Below, piece after piece: positions 1 through 7,996 of a DNA stretch of 64,000 nucleotides (the first letter of the stretch is position 1; every line of letters starts with the position of its first letter). Both the position numbers and the translations under genes were made by a program. The notes beneath the pieces are model-generated. The model worked only from the letters and a program-made list of their open reading frames with translations. It was not told the origin of the DNA and did no database searches. Source of the DNA: Brevundimonas sp. M20. GTDB taxonomy: Bacteria; Pseudomonadota; Alphaproteobacteria; Caulobacterales; Caulobacteraceae. Where the stretch lies: assembly GCF_006547065.1 (NCBI RefSeq), contig NZ_CP041243.1, positions 2,433,001 through 2,497,000 on the forward strand. Direction: 5' to 3'.

Positions 1-512
1 TAGCGTTCGGACGGCCACTCGCGGCCCATCCATTCGGCGCCCGGCGCGATGACCAGCAGGGGCGCATCCTCATTCGGCAGCAAGGCGTCGATGGAGGCGC
101 GGGTGGCGTCGGAGACGAACAGGCGCGGCGGTGGCGTCTCGTCCAGATGCAGGACGCGGGCGGCCAGTTCGACCTTGTGGAAGCCCGCCTCGTCCTTGCC
201 GCGCACGGCGCGCTTCTGACGGCTGAGCTTGCCCGAGAAGGTGGTGCCGCGCATGTCGACGACCAGCCCCCACTTGATCGCCCGGACCTGGTTCCACAGA
301 CCCAGCCAGTCGAGCCGCTTCTCGCGCTCCAGCACGATCAGCCTGTCGAGGCGCGGGGTGTCGGCGAACAGGGGCGCGCTCTGCGGCGAGCCGACGACGG
401 TGAAGGTCGCCTGCGGCATGGCGTCGACAAGGTACGCCAGGACGCCGCTCGACATCACGGCGTCTTCCGCGCCGGCCTCGGCGATGTAGAGAATGGGGAA
501 ACGGCCCGCCAT
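1..512 (-). CDS. Glycosyltransferase family 9 (heptosyltransferase-like), C-terminus outside window
   Basis: Reading from an ATG at 512 toward the left edge gives 170 residues with no stop, so the gene is cut by the window and only its N-terminal half is seen. It begins MAGRFPILYIAEAGAEDAVM, followed by MPQATFTVVGSP, WNQVRAIKWGLVVDMRGT and LLVIAPGAEWMGREWPSE. The Rossmann-like first half, the D-x-R-G-T strand and the P-G-A-x-W-x-x-R-x-W-P segment are typical of GT9 enzymes that move ADP-heptose onto lipopolysaccharide core. The exact sugar cannot be told from this half. It diverges from the small exported protein at 609. Confidence 0.75.
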   Translation of the reverse strand, partial: MAGRFPILYIAEAGAEDAVMSSGVLAYLVDAMPQATFTVVGSPQSAPLFADTPRLDRLIVLEREKRLDWLGLWNQVRAIKWGLVVDMRGTTFSGKLSRQKRAVRGKDEAGFHKVELAARVLHLDETPPPRLFVSDATRASIDALLPNEDAPLLVIAPGAEWMGREWPSER

Positions 513-608
513 GACTCGTTTGTACAGGGATTCTCGTCACGTCATCGGGACATGATGGCTTTCCGGATGCGAACGCGTAGGTTCGTGTGGACGAAACGGG
601 AGAGACCC

Positions 609-1052
609 ATGCGCCGCCGCCTGAGCCTGATCACCCTGTCCCTCATCGCCGCGACCGGACTGACCGCTTTCGGCAGCGCGCCGGTTCAGATCCGTCGCGA
701 GACGCCGCCGGGCGAAGGGGTGATCTGCGCCTGGGCGATCTACAGCTTCGCGTCGGATGTGGTGGAGCGCTGCCCGTCGGACGTCAGCCCCGGGATGAAG
801 GCCGAGCTGAAGCGGTCGGTCGAGCGGCTGGACGCCTATGTCCGGGCGAACTCGGAGATCACGCAGGACCAGTTCGACCAATTCAAACGGGAGCAGGCGA
901 ACGTCGGACGTCCCGAGGCGGAAATCTGTCGGGCCAATGCGGACGAGGGTCTGATCGAGGCCATGACCCGGATGCCTGTCGAGGAACTGCGGAGCTACAT
1001 CGACGGCATCACGGCTCGCCCCGGCAGGCCGACCTGGGGGACGTGCCTGTAG
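609..1052 (+). CDS. Small exported protein of unknown function
   Basis: The 147-residue protein starts MRRRLSLITLSLIAATGLTA, a basic N-end plus hydrophobic stretch that looks like a Sec signal peptide, with possible cleavage near FGSA. The mature part holds three Cys residues, one of them next to the C-terminus, and a charged helical stretch. I recognise no domain. An in-frame ATG at 552 would lengthen it by 19 residues, but 609 gives the proper signal peptide and follows a GGGAGAG Shine-Dalgarno. The stop lies one base before the next start at 1054, so the two are probably co-transcribed. Confidence 0.6.
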   Translation: MRRRLSLITLSLIAATGLTAFGSAPVQIRRETPPGEGVICAWAIYSFASDVVERCPSDVSPGMKAELKRSVERLDAYVRANSEITQDQFDQFKREQANVGRPEAEICRANADEGLIEAMTRMPVEELRSYIDGITARPGRPTWGTCL

Positions 1053-1053
1053 G

Positions 1054-1605
1054 ATGAGCCTTCCCCTTCTGCCCGGTCGCGAGTGCGGCGGCTGCGTCGA
1101 GTGCTGCCGGGTGATCCCGCTGGACCTGCCAGAGCTGGCCAAGCCGACGGGCGAGCTGTGCGGCTATTGCGTCAACGGCGCGGGATGCAGCGTGCATGCG
1201 ATCCGGCCGCAGACCTGCCGGGTGTGGTTCTGCCTGTGGCGGGTGATCGAGCTGGACGACGACTGGCGGCCCGACCGCAGCGGGATCATCGTCCGGCCGG
1301 ACGGCATCGATGAGGGGGTGATCACCCTCTTCGTCATCCGCAGGTCAGAGTTCCTGGCGTCGGAGGACTTCTTCGCCGTGGTCGCCGGCTGGCTGGCCGA
1401 GGGGATCGAGGTGGCGCTGAGCGTGCCGGGGCCGGTGGGCTTCTTCCCGGCGCGGGCGGTGGTGACCGAATGGCTGCGGCCGGCGGTCGAGGCGGGGGAT
1501 TTCGAAGGGTTTGTCGGGCGGGTCGTGCGGTCGCTGGACAGGCTGGACCAGCACGACTGGCAGCCGGACGGGGTGCTGGCGCGGTATGCGGTGGGGCAGG
1601 CGTAG
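1054..1605 (+). CDS. YkgJ-family CxxCxxCC metal-chelating protein
   Basis: The 183-residue protein opens with CGGCVECCRV (C-x2-C-x2-CC). CGYCVNGAGCSVHAIRPQTC and WFCLW follow, which is the cysteine arrangement of the YkgJ/UPF0153 'zinc- or iron-chelating' family. The family is predicted to bind a metal or Fe-S cluster; its reaction is unknown. It sits one base after the exported protein at 609-1052. A second member lies at 7997, and both share LDDDW(R/K)P after the cysteines. The C-terminal 80 residues are not conserved between the two. Confidence 0.8.
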   Translation: MSLPLLPGRECGGCVECCRVIPLDLPELAKPTGELCGYCVNGAGCSVHAIRPQTCRVWFCLWRVIELDDDWRPDRSGIIVRPDGIDEGVITLFVIRRSEFLASEDFFAVVAGWLAEGIEVALSVPGPVGFFPARAVVTEWLRPAVEAGDFEGFVGRVVRSLDRLDQHDWQPDGVLARYAVGQA

Positions 1606-1626
1606 CCCTCTCCCATCGGGAGAGGG
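1606..1626 (+). terminator. CT-rich hairpin at 3' end of the YkgJ gene
   Basis: CCCTCTCCC and GGGAGAGGG form a perfect 9-bp stem around ATC, starting at the first base after the stop codon. No T-run follows, so it may be an RNA-stabilising hairpin or a repeat rather than a strict intrinsic terminator. Similar CT-rich hairpins occur at 3730, 3849 and 47998. Confidence 0.5.
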
Positions 1627-1646
1627 AACGCCCTATCTAACCCTCC

Positions 1647-2465
1647 ATGACCACGCAGATCGCCCGCCTGACTTCCCGCGCCCTGATCCGGGTGAGCGGC
1701 CCGGACGCCAAGCCCTTCCTGCACAATCTGCTGACGCAGGACGTGGAGACGATCAGCGAGGGCCAACTGCGGTTCGGCGCCCTGCTCTCCCCGCCCGGGC
1801 GGCTGCTGTTCGACCTGTTCATTTTTGGCGAGGCCGATGATGTGCTGCTGGATGTGGCGGCGGAGCGGCGGGACGCGCTGATCCAGCGACTGTCGATGTA
1901 CAAGCTACGCGCCAGTGTCGCCGTCGAGGCGGATGAGCGCCCGGTCCTCGTCGGCTGGAACGGCGCCGTCGAGGGCTTCGCGGTCGATCCGCGCGAGCCC
2001 GCGCTGGGCGGGCGGCGCTATGGCGGCGAGGTCGAGACAAATGCGACCGAAGACGACTGGCAGGCCCACCGGCTGACCGTGGGCGCCCCCGATCCGACGG
2101 CGGATGCGCCCGCCGACAAGACCTATCCGATCGAGGCCAATTTCGACCTGCTGAACGGCATCGACTTCCAGAAGGGTTGTTTCATCGGTCAGGAGACGAC
2201 CTCGCGCATGAAGCGCCGGGGCACGATCAGGAACCGGATGATGCCGCTGGAATTCGACGGCCCGGCCCCGGCGTTCGGGGCGGAAATCCTGAACGGCGAC
2301 CTGCGCGCGGGCGAGGTGCTGAGCGGGCGCGACGGCGTGGCCATGGCCTTGGTGCGGGTCGACCGGCTGGACGGAGAGTTGACCGTGGACGGGCGTGCTG
2401 TACGGGTGCGCCGCCCCGACTGGCTGCCCCCCATCCCGAATGGGGCGACGCCGTCCGAAGGCTAG
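1647..2465 (+). CDS. ygfZ: YgfZ/GcvT-like folate-binding protein
   Basis: The 272-residue protein carries the YgfZ signature KGCFIGQETTSRMKRRG, with the K-G-C-x-x-G-Q-E motif near residue 175. An N-terminal GcvT-like fold is seen (SRALIRVSGPDAKPFLHNLL, DVETI). Known family members are tetrahydrofolate-dependent helpers in Fe-S cluster assembly and repair, such as for MiaB, in the cytoplasm. The length is slightly below the E. coli protein (326 aa), as is usual in alphaproteobacteria. No clear Shine-Dalgarno precedes the ATG; it lies 20 bases after the CT-rich hairpin. Confidence 0.88.
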   Translation: MTTQIARLTSRALIRVSGPDAKPFLHNLLTQDVETISEGQLRFGALLSPPGRLLFDLFIFGEADDVLLDVAAERRDALIQRLSMYKLRASVAVEADERPVLVGWNGAVEGFAVDPREPALGGRRYGGEVETNATEDDWQAHRLTVGAPDPTADAPADKTYPIEANFDLLNGIDFQKGCFIGQETTSRMKRRGTIRNRMMPLEFDGPAPAFGAEILNGDLRAGEVLSGRDGVAMALVRVDRLDGELTVDGRAVRVRRPDWLPPIPNGATPSEG

Positions 2466-2535
2466 CGACCGGGCTTGCGTCCAGCGACGAAAGCGCCGAT
2501 CTAGGCCTCGTCAGTTTTTTTAGAGGATGCTCTTG

Positions 2536-3717
2536 ATGTCCGATCCCGTCGTCATCTGTTCCGTCGCCCGCACCCCCATGGGCGGCTTCCAGGGCGCCCT
2601 GTCGGGCGTGAAGGCCACCGAGCTGGGCGCCGTGGCGGTCAAGGCCGCCGTCGAGCGGGCGGGGGTCGCGCCGGAGAAGGTCGAGCAGATCTATATGGGC
2701 TGCGTCCTGCCCGCCGGTCTGGGTCAGGCTCCGGCCCGTCAGGCGGCCATCGGGGCGGGCCTCGGCCAGCACGTCGAGGCGACCACCGTGAACAAGATGT
2801 GCGGCTCGGGCCTGCAAGCCGTGATGATGGCCGCCGACGCCATCAAGGCCGGGTCGGCCGACATCATCGTGGCGGGCGGCATGGAGTCGATGACCGGCGC
2901 GCCGTACCTGATGAACAAGCACCGCGGCGGCGCCCGCATCGGCCACGACGTCATCGTCGACTCGATGATGATGGACGGGCTGGAGGACGCCTATTCGCCC
3001 GGCAAGCCGATGGGCAGCTTCGCCCAGGACACGGCCAATGAGTACCAGTTCACCCGCGAGGACCAGGACGCCTACGCCATCGAAAGCCTGAGCCGCGCCA
3101 ACGCGGCGGTCAGCGGCGGCGCCTTCGGCGGCGAGGTGGTTCCGGTCGAGGTCCAGACCCGAAAGGGGCCGGTGACGGTCAGCGAGGACGAACAGCCCGC
3201 CAAGGCCGATCCGTCGAAAATCCCCAACCTCAAGCCCGCCTTCGCCAAGGACGGCACCATCACCGCCGCCTCCTCGGCCTCGATCTCGGACGGCGCGGCC
3301 GCCGTGGTGGTGACGCGCGAGAGCGTGGCCAGGGCGATGGGCCTGCCCGTGCTGGCGCGCATCGTCGGTCAGGCCGCCCACGCCCATGAGCCCGCGAAGT
3401 TCACCACCGCCCCCGTGCCCGCCATGCAGAAGGCCCTGGCGAAGGCCGGCTGGTCGGTCGAGGACGTGGACCTGTGGGAGGTCAACGAGGCCTTCGCCGT
3501 GGTGCCGATGATCGCCATGCGCGAGCTGGGCATTTCGCACGACAAGCTGAACGTCAACGGCGGTGCGACGGCGCTGGGCCACCCCATCGGCGCCTCGGGC
3601 GCGCGGGTGCTGGCGACCCTGCTGGCGGCGCTGAAGGCGCGCGGCGGGACAAAGGGCGTGGCCAGCCTGTGCATCGGCGGCGGCGAGGCCGTGGCGATGG
3701 CGGTGGAGCTGGCGTGA
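2536..3717 (+). CDS. Acetyl-CoA acetyltransferase (biosynthetic thiolase)
   Basis: This cytosolic enzyme condenses two acetyl-CoA to acetoacetyl-CoA, or runs the reverse. The 393-residue product has the full thiolase catalytic set: Cys89 in NKMCGSGLQAV, His349 in GHPIGASG and Cys379 in CIGGGEAVA, matching the Zoogloea enzyme almost residue for residue. The substrate-side SISDGAAA loop is also present. I chose ATG 2536 (MSDPVVICSVART), with AGAGGA about ten bases upstream; ATG 2527 is also in frame. No phaB or phaC neighbours are visible, so a role in polyhydroxybutyrate synthesis, mevalonate synthesis or beta-oxidation cannot be assigned. Confidence 0.92.
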   Translation: MSDPVVICSVARTPMGGFQGALSGVKATELGAVAVKAAVERAGVAPEKVEQIYMGCVLPAGLGQAPARQAAIGAGLGQHVEATTVNKMCGSGLQAVMMAADAIKAGSADIIVAGGMESMTGAPYLMNKHRGGARIGHDVIVDSMMMDGLEDAYSPGKPMGSFAQDTANEYQFTREDQDAYAIESLSRANAAVSGGAFGGEVVPVEVQTRKGPVTVSEDEQPAKADPSKIPNLKPAFAKDGTITAASSASISDGAAAVVVTRESVARAMGLPVLARIVGQAAHAHEPAKFTTAPVPAMQKALAKAGWSVEDVDLWEVNEAFAVVPMIAMRELGISHDKLNVNGGATALGHPIGASGARVLATLLAALKARGGTKGVASLCIGGGEAVAMAVELA

Positions 3718-3722
3718 TCTGA

Positions 3723-3870
3723 GCCCTCTCCCTCCCCGTCCCGGGGAGGGATGTCGGCGCGCAGCGACGACAGGGTGGGGGCGGCTCGGCGATACAAGCG
3801 CTGCCTTGCCTTAGCCCTCCCCACCCGGCTTCGCCTGCGGCTCAGCCACCCTCCCCGGATGGGGAGGGAG
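3723..3870. repeat. Composite CT-rich inverted-repeat element
   Basis: The 210-bp gap between the thiolase and hydrolase genes holds two hairpins with the same arms. CCCTCCCC...GGGGAGGG lies at 3730-3750 and again at 3849-3868. Between them are TCGGCGCGCAGCGACGACAGGGTGGG and ACCCGGCTTCGCCTGCGGCTC-type segments, with another CCCTCCCC near 3817. It looks like a structured intergenic repeat common in GC-rich alphaproteobacteria. It may serve as the thiolase terminator. Confidence 0.5.
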
Positions 3871-3927
3871 AACGCCTGTACCTTCGCCCTCATCCGCCCT
3901 AGCCTCCCTCTTCCGGAGGCTCCTTCC

Positions 3928-4905
3928 ATGACCATCACCCGCAGAGGCGCGCTGGGCCTTGCCGCAGCCGCCGCGACGCCCCTTCCGGAGCTCGCGATGA
4001 CACCGGTGTCGCAGACACTCGCGCCGCCGGACCCGGTTGAGACGATCCGCCTGTGGCCCAGCGCGGCGCCCGGTGGAGAGCGGGTGACCGTGACTCCCGT
4101 CGTGACCGAGCGCTCGACCGATCCGGCCTTCCATGACCGGTTCGCCCGATACACCACCGATCCGATCCTGACCGTCCTGCGGCCCGAGCGGCCGAACGGG
4201 GCTTCGCTGCTGCTGATCCCCGGCGGGGGCTACAAGTGGGCGGTGGTGGACAAGGAGGGGCTGGACTGCGCGCGGGTGTTCGCGGCGGCGGGGATCACCT
4301 GTTTCGTGCTGCGCTATCGCCTGCCGGGCGACGGCTGGGCGGCCGGGCCGGACGCGCCGTTGCAGGACGCGCAGCGGGCGCTGAGGATCGTGCGGGCCCG
4401 GGCGGTCGCCGACGGACTGGACCCGGCGCGGGTGGCGGTGCTGGGCGCCTCGGCGGGCGGGCATCTGGCCGGGATGCTGACGGCGCGGACGGACCAGACC
4501 TATGCGCCGGTCGATGAGATCGACGCCGTCTCCATGGGGCCCGACCTGTCGATCCTGCTGTATCCGGTGGCGACGATGAGCGATCCGTTCGTTCACGCGG
4601 GCTCCCGCAAGGAGATGCTGGGCGAGACGCCTTCGGCGGAGGCGATCGCGCGCTATTCGCTGGAGCGGATGGACTGGACCGGCCGCCCGCCGGTCTTCCT
4701 GCTGCACGCCATGGATGACGAGGCGGTGCCGGTGGAGAACAGCCTGTCGCTGCTGCCGGTGATCCGGTCGGCGGGTGTGCCGGTCGAGGCGCACCTGTTC
4801 CAGGAGGGTGGCCATGGCTTCGGGATACGGCTGATCGCGGGCAAGCCGGCGGCGGTCTGGCCGGAGCTGGTGTTGCGGTGGGCGGGAAGGCGGGGGTGGG
4901 TGTAG
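3928..4905 (+). CDS. Tat-exported alpha/beta hydrolase (acetylxylan esterase-like)
   Basis: The 325-residue protein starts MTITRRGALGLAAAAATPLP; the twin-arginine and Ala-rich core suggest Tat export. It then shows an oxyanion-hole GGGYKW, nucleophile elbow GASAGGHLAG (Ser), an acid in AMDDEAVPVENS (Asp) and a catalytic His in EGGHGFG. This is the BD-FAE/esterase-lipase architecture often annotated as xylanase or acetylxylan esterase. The natural ester substrate is not shown; polysaccharide acetyl esters are the family expectation. ATG 3928 is preferred over an upstream frame start at 3751 because it begins the signal peptide and follows a GGAGG. Confidence 0.8.
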   Translation: MTITRRGALGLAAAAATPLPELAMTPVSQTLAPPDPVETIRLWPSAAPGGERVTVTPVVTERSTDPAFHDRFARYTTDPILTVLRPERPNGASLLLIPGGGYKWAVVDKEGLDCARVFAAAGITCFVLRYRLPGDGWAAGPDAPLQDAQRALRIVRARAVADGLDPARVAVLGASAGGHLAGMLTARTDQTYAPVDEIDAVSMGPDLSILLYPVATMSDPFVHAGSRKEMLGETPSAEAIARYSLERMDWTGRPPVFLLHAMDDEAVPVENSLSLLPVIRSAGVPVEAHLFQEGGHGFGIRLIAGKPAAVWPELVLRWAGRRGWV

Positions 4906-4909
4906 CGCC

Positions 4910-5146
4910 CTACTCCTCCTCGTCCCCGATCAGGTCGGCGAGGTCGAATTCGTAGTCCAGCAGATCAGAGGGTTTGCAGTTCAGGGCGGCGCACAGCCTG
5001 GCGAGGGTGCGGAAGCGGATGCCCTTCACCTTGCCCGAGCGGAACAGGGACAGCTGGGTCTCGCTGAGGCCGACCTGTTGCGCGAGATCGCGGGCCTTCA
5101 GGCCACGGCTGATAATCAGCTGGTCGAGGGTCACGCGAATGGGCAT
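4910..5146 (-). CDS. XRE-family helix-turn-helix regulator
   Basis: The 78-residue protein MPIRVTLDQLIISRGLKARD has a Cro/CI-type helix-turn-helix, with LAQQVGLSETQLSLFRSGKV as the two core helices. It ends in an acidic tail (LADLIGDEEE). Its ATG overlaps the TGA of the upstream DUF2975 gene (TGATG at 5148-5144), so the two are translationally coupled. Small XRE proteins of this kind usually accompany DUF2975 membrane proteins; the pair is thought to act as a local regulator. The paired palindromes at 5687 and 5721 are the likely target, which is inference. Confidence 0.85.
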   Translation of the reverse strand: MPIRVTLDQLIISRGLKARDLAQQVGLSETQLSLFRSGKVKGIRFRTLARLCAALNCKPSDLLDYEFDLADLIGDEEE

Positions 5147-5676
5147 CAGATCATTTCGTCGAGTTCGGCCTGGACGCGGCCCGCCTGTTCCACGACTCGC
5201 CCCAGCAGGAACAGGGCGCCTCCGATCATGCCGAGTGTCATGCCGGCGACATCGAAGTAGAGCCACGCGCCCGCGCCATCATTGATCAGGCGCAAAATGT
5301 TGGTGATGCCGAACACGCTGAGCAAGCCGCCGAAGCCGAGCGCCAGACCGACCCGTCGCAGGGCGCCCGCCAGCACCGGCTGGATCAGCCGCCCTTTGGC
5401 CAACTGCCCCATGGCCGCGCCGATGGACCAGACGGCGAACAGGTAGAAGATCTGCGGAAGGTCCTTGATCGCCTGCGCCAGCCAGAGGTTCAGGAACTCC
5501 GGCGGTCGCGCCTCCCCCCGGGCCATGAAGGCGATGGGCGAGGCCACATACATCAGGAGCAGCAGCAGGCCGACGCTGCACACCATGAAGATGGCCAGCC
5601 AGTTGAACTGGCGGCACATCAGGCGAAAACGGTCGGTCTCGGTCTGGCTCACGGCGCGCTCCGGCGGGGTTGGCAA
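5146..5676 (-). CDS. DUF2975 membrane protein
   Basis: The 176-residue protein has four hydrophobic segments: AIFMVCSVGLLLLLMYVASP, IFYLFAVWSIGAAMG, a stretch around LGFGGLLSVFGITNILRLI, and VAGMTLGMIGGALFLLG. This is the DUF2975 layout. It is an inner-membrane protein of unknown role, possibly sensing for the coupled XRE regulator. The start is a TTG at 5676 with weak GACAGG upstream; an ATG at 5622 (MCRQFN) is a shorter option that keeps all four membrane segments. It is transcribed divergently from the ABC exporter. Confidence 0.78.
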   Translation of the reverse strand: MPTPPERAVSQTETDRFRLMCRQFNWLAIFMVCSVGLLLLLMYVASPIAFMARGEARPPEFLNLWLAQAIKDLPQIFYLFAVWSIGAAMGQLAKGRLIQPVLAGALRRVGLALGFGGLLSVFGITNILRLINDGAGAWLYFDVAGMTLGMIGGALFLLGRVVEQAGRVQAELDEMI

Positions 5677-5686
5677 CCTGTCTTGT

Positions 5687-5739
5687 CTTTAATCTTGACT
5701 TAAAGACGCGAGCTTCGCAACTTTAATTCCGACTTAAAC
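5687..5739. promoter_or_regulatory. Paired palindromic operator-like sites
   Basis: CTTTAATCTTGACTTAAAG (5687-5705) is a perfect CTTTAA-N7-TTAAAG palindrome. CTTTAATTCCGACTTAAAC (5721-5739) repeats it with one arm mismatch, 34 bp away. They fill the 81-bp AT-rich divergent gap between the DUF2975/XRE genes and the ABC exporter. A TTGACT at 5695 could serve as a -35. They are most simply read as operators for the XRE protein. Confidence 0.6.
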
Positions 5740-5757
5740 AAAATCGGGAGCGCCGAC

Positions 5758-6690
5758 ATGGCCGCCGCCATCCAGACCCATGCGCTGACACGGAGGTTCA
5801 AGCGGCACGTCGCCGTTGACACCGTGTCGATGAGCGTGCCGACGCAGGCCGTCTATGGCTTCCTGGGCCGCAACGGCGCGGGCAAGACGACGACGCTGAA
5901 GATGCTGCTGGGCCTGATCGCGCCGACGTCGGGACAGGCCCTGATCGACGGGATCGACGTGGCCCGGGACCGGCTGGACGCCGCGCGGCGGGTCGGGGCC
6001 CTGCTGGAGGCGCACGGCTTCTATGGCAATCTGTCTGGACGCGAGAACCTGGACCTGACCCGCACCCTGCTGGGCCTGCCGAAGACCGAGATCGACCGGG
6101 CGCTGGAGGTGGTCGAGATGACCGCGGACGCCCACCGCCGGGTCAGCGACTATTCGCTGGGCATGCGGCAGCGGCTGGGGCTGGCCCGCGCCATGCTGGG
6201 CGCGCCGCCGGTGCTGATCCTCGACGAGCCGACCAACGGGCTGGACCCGGACGGCATCGCCGACATGCGCCGCTTCCTGCGCGCCCTGCCCGAGCGGACC
6301 GGGGCGACGGTGCTGCTGTCCAGCCACCTGCTGGGCGAGATCGAGCAGACCGCCACCCACGTCGGCATCCTGAGCCACGGGCAGCTGGTGCTGGAGGGCG
6401 AACTGGACCGGCTGAAGGCCGATCTGGCGCCCGAGGTGGTGTTCCAGACCGACGACCAGACCCGCGCCGCCGCGCTGGCGACGGCGCGCGGCTTCACCCT
6501 TGATGTGACGCAGGACGAGGCGGTGGCCCGGCTGAGGCCCGGCGAGGACGCCCGCGCCGCGTCCGCCGCCCTGAACCGCGCCCTGATCGAGACCGGACTG
6601 AGCGTCTTCGCCATTGGTCCGCGCGAGCGGTCGCTGGAGGGCATCTATCGCGAGGTCTCGCAACCCCAACCCCGGCAGGAGGCCGCCTGA
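5758..6690 (+). CDS. ABC transporter ATP-binding protein (ABC-2 exporter type)
   Basis: The 310-residue ATPase has Walker A GRNGAGKTT (residues 37-45), a Q-loop region around LLEAHGFYGNLSGRENL, signature YSLGMRQRLGLA, Walker B VLILDEPTNGLD and switch His in LLSSHLLGEIE. The signature is LGMRQ rather than LSGGQ, a known variant in the bacitracin/lantibiotic-immunity branch. The C-terminal 90 residues match the extension of that branch. With the permease overlapping at 6690 it forms an exporter whose substrate (peptide antibiotic, lipid or toxin) is unknown. It diverges from the XRE/DUF2975 pair and probably shares its control. Confidence 0.9.
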   Translation: MAAAIQTHALTRRFKRHVAVDTVSMSVPTQAVYGFLGRNGAGKTTTLKMLLGLIAPTSGQALIDGIDVARDRLDAARRVGALLEAHGFYGNLSGRENLDLTRTLLGLPKTEIDRALEVVEMTADAHRRVSDYSLGMRQRLGLARAMLGAPPVLILDEPTNGLDPDGIADMRRFLRALPERTGATVLLSSHLLGEIEQTATHVGILSHGQLVLEGELDRLKADLAPEVVFQTDDQTRAAALATARGFTLDVTQDEAVARLRPGEDARAASAALNRALIETGLSVFAIGPRERSLEGIYREVSQPQPRQEAA

Positions 6691-7415
6691 TGCTGACCGT
6701 TCTTTCCGTCGAAGCCCGCAAGCTGAACCGCTCGCTGGCCGCCCTGCTGGCCATCGCGGCCCCGTCCCTGATCGCCGTCTTCGGCTTCTTCATGGTGTTG
6801 CGCGGCGACAAGCCGATGCCGTGGGAGATGTGGCTGGGCAGCGCGGCGGGCATCTGGGCCTTCTTCATGCTGCCGATGAGCGTGACGGCCCTGACCGCGC
6901 TGGTGGCCCACATGGAGCATGGGCCCAAGAGCTGGGACCATCTGCGCGCCCTGCCCCTGCCCCGCTGGAAACTCTACGCCGCCAAGGCGATCTGCGTGCT
7001 GGCCGTGGTGGCGGTGATGAGCGCCGCGACGCTGGCCCTGACCATACTGGCGGTGACGCTGGCGGCGACGATCAAGCCCGCGGTCGAGCCGACCGGGTCA
7101 ATTGAGATCGCCCGCTGGATCAAGGTGATGGCGATGATGTTCGGCGCGGGCCTGCTGATGGTTGCGGTCCAGCTGTGGACCGCCCTGCGCTACGCCAGCT
7201 TCGTGCCGGGGCTGGTGGTCGGGATCGGAGGGACCTTCTTCGCGGTCGTCGCCACCTCGGCCAAACAGGGCGTCTTCCTGCCCTGGCAGATGCCGGTGAA
7301 CATGCTGGCTTCAGAACCGTGGCGCGTGACCACCGCGCTGGGGCTGGGCGGCGGCGTCGGTCTGCTGGCGCTGATCGCCCTGACCCTGCACCTGTCGCGA
7401 CGCGAGGCGCTGTGA
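6690..7415 (+). CDS. ABC-2 type permease
   Basis: The 241-residue protein has about six hydrophobic segments: SLAALLAIAAPSLIAVFGFF, IWAFFMLPMSVTALTALVAH, VLAVVAVMSAATLALTILAV, MMFGAGLLMVAVQLWTALRY, FVPGLVVGIGGTFFAVVATS and LGLGGGVGLLALIALTLHLS. Its start overlaps the ATPase stop (TGATG at 6688-6692), so the two are coupled and form one exporter. It resembles the lantibiotic-immunity permease type, with EHGPKSWDHLRALPLPRW in the first cytoplasmic loop. The transported molecule is not shown. Confidence 0.85.
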   Translation: MLTVLSVEARKLNRSLAALLAIAAPSLIAVFGFFMVLRGDKPMPWEMWLGSAAGIWAFFMLPMSVTALTALVAHMEHGPKSWDHLRALPLPRWKLYAAKAICVLAVVAVMSAATLALTILAVTLAATIKPAVEPTGSIEIARWIKVMAMMFGAGLLMVAVQLWTALRYASFVPGLVVGIGGTFFAVVATSAKQGVFLPWQMPVNMLASEPWRVTTALGLGGGVGLLALIALTLHLSRREAL

Positions 7416-7649
7416 GCGCGGAGCCGCGTCCGCCTGCATGAGGCGGGTCAGCGAAGTCTGTCCTGTCATCAGTATGATCATCGGGCAGCCTTGCGATTGC
7501 GAACGATTTGCAGGTTTGCGCGGATTCCATCGGCTGGCAAGCGGGGCGGTGGAAAAAGCGGCTCAGGGTCGCGGTTCCCTCTTCCGCCCGCCGGACCGGC
7601 CCGTCAGTAATGACGGGTCGGATGGCTTTCTCGAAACAGGACGATCCCC
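7416..7649. other. Non-coding gap with a hairpin
   Basis: These 234 bases show no convincing gene. A 90-codon frame at 7438-7710 runs into the VOC gene and has no family features. A hairpin CCCGTCA-GTAA-TGACGGG lies at about 7598-7615. It could end the ABC operon or mark the leader of the VOC gene. Confidence 0.4.
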
Positions 7650-7991
7650 ATGCGTGAAGACGGAAAGCTGGACTATCTCGAACTGCCCGGCGGCGATCTG
7701 CCGACGGTGAAGACCTTTTACGGAGCGGCCTTCGGCTGGACCTTCGTGGACTACGGCCCGACGTATGCGGCCTTCAACGAGGGGCTGGACGGCGGATTCG
7801 ACGGCGATTCCGCCGAGGCGACGAAGACGCCCCTGCCCGTCCTGTACGCCCACGACCTCGACGCCATGCTGAACAAGGTCGTTGCGGCGGGCGGCGCGGT
7901 CGTGAAGCCGATCTTCGACTTCCCCGGCGGCCGCCGTTTCCACTTCCGCGACCCGGCCGGGAACGAGCTGGCCGTCTGGTCGGAGAGCTGA
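7650..7991 (+). CDS. VOC (glyoxalase/bleomycin resistance) family protein
   Basis: The 113-residue protein has the paired beta-alpha-beta-beta-beta module of VOC proteins: YLELPGGDLPTVKTFYGAAF near the N-end and PIFDFPGGRRFHFRDPAGNELAVWSE at the C-end. The final Glu is the usual metal ligand position. The family includes glyoxalases, dioxygenases and resistance proteins; this single-domain type commonly dimerises and its substrate cannot be predicted. The next gene begins five bases after its stop, so they likely share a transcript. Confidence 0.85.
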   Translation: MREDGKLDYLELPGGDLPTVKTFYGAAFGWTFVDYGPTYAAFNEGLDGGFDGDSAEATKTPLPVLYAHDLDAMLNKVVAAGGAVVKPIFDFPGGRRFHFRDPAGNELAVWSES

Positions 7992-7996
7992 CGGAC

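Noticed and set aside
70..540. A 156-codon minus-strand frame near the left edge
   Set aside because: Arg-rich composition; the GT9 frame over the same bases has family motifs and runs off the edge.
7438..7710. A 90-codon plus-strand frame ahead of the VOC gene
   Set aside because: It runs into the VOC coding region in another frame and shows no domain or good ribosome site.
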